DNA from: Cristatella mucedo
Lineage: Eukaryota > Bryozoa > Phylactolaemata > Cristatellidae
DNA length: 64,000 nt
Direction: 5' to 3'
NCBI GenBank assembly: GCA_009760855.2
Contig: WPIO01000005.1
Span: forward strand, 9,814,501 to 9,878,500
The notes under the pieces were generated by a model that saw only the letters and a list, made by a program, of their open reading frames with translations, made no database searches and was not told the DNA's origin. Below are positions 63,516 to 64,000 of this stretch, in pieces. The stretch's first letter is position 1; every line of letters begins with the position of its first letter. The position numbers and the translations under genes are program-made.

Positions 63516-63724
63516 AGCTACCACTGTGTTCGACTGGTAGCAGTGACAGGACATTCCTAGAGCAAGAGCAGAATCCTATTTGCAATACAGTATCAGTATC
63601 TACCTTAGCAGTGTTCTTATATCCCAGTCTTAGGTCCCACAAATTGTATGCACACCGATGGGTCTCTGCCGTGAAGATATCTCGTAATTCTATTGGAGCT
63701 CAGGTTAGACAAGCTACTCCACCT

Positions 63725-63726
63725 AC

Positions 63727-63814
<88 letters not shown>

Positions 63815-63832
63815 GCACACACACGCACACAC
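63725..63832. repeat. (CA)n array
   Basis: About 100 bp of nearly pure CA on the + strand with a few GCAC steps at each end. Confidence 0.96.
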
Positions 63833-64000
63833 CAGATTGGTCGGCTTCTGCTATTAGCAGGAGACTACTAAGATTTTTGGCGACCACCTACCTGCCCCAA
63901 CCACTCGCAACATAGTCGCAACATGGCGCCTCAGACAGCAGCGGCTCAAAGAAAGGCATTTCACCCGTGTAGGCTTACTGGTAAGAGAGCATACTCAGGG

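Overview
This is metazoan nuclear DNA. The evidence is a large spliced gene with GT-AG introns and an animal centrosomal protein family, many reverse-transcriptase fragments of LINE type, tRNA-headed SINEs, and long simple-sequence arrays. I saw no prokaryotic gene organisation. The species cannot be named from the sequence; an invertebrate with a repeat-rich, moderately GC-rich genome fits best.

One gene fills most of the window. On the + strand from about 4896 to 55940 I could chain 45 coding exons whose splice phases agree at every junction. They form one reading frame of about 3,607 codons. The protein is a CDK5RAP2 / PDE4DIP (myomegalin) / centrosomin family member. Exons 1-3 encode the CM1 motif that recruits gamma-tubulin complexes. 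Two 'xEIRxLRxxLExxIxxNxxLRxxLE' blocks (exons 35 and 39) and a 'xDYExLxK' block (exon 42) match the vertebrate proteins in order, and exons 43-45 encode the C-terminal CM2 domain. The model is roughly twice the length of human CDK5RAP2. Much of the excess lies in a 2.3-kb Ser/Ala/Gly/Gln-rich exon (34) and a 1.4-kb Arg/Glu/Ala-rich coiled-coil exon (36) built from 21-residue units.

Layout: 1-293 (GA/GACA)n array; 294-4895 upstream sequence without a supported exon; 4896-55940 the gene. Its introns carry very long (CT)n arrays (4.98, 10.7, 20.1, 27.5, 32.1 and 48.1 kb), (GA)n and (TG)n arrays, minisatellites, a perfect 25-bp-arm palindrome at 21.07 kb, and LINE and SINE copies. 55941-64000 holds degenerate LINE copies with L2/CR1-like RT motifs (57.2-58.4 and 61.2-62.0 kb), a 12-bp minisatellite (58.68 kb), SINEs, and a probable 3'-terminal exon of a second, convergent gene on the - strand (60311 to 60000).

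At least two SINE families are visible. One carries a tail also found at the 3' ends of LINE fragments at 8.4 and 28.5 kb, the pattern expected of a SINE mobilised by a partner LINE. No CRISPR array, operon, phage or toxin system was seen.
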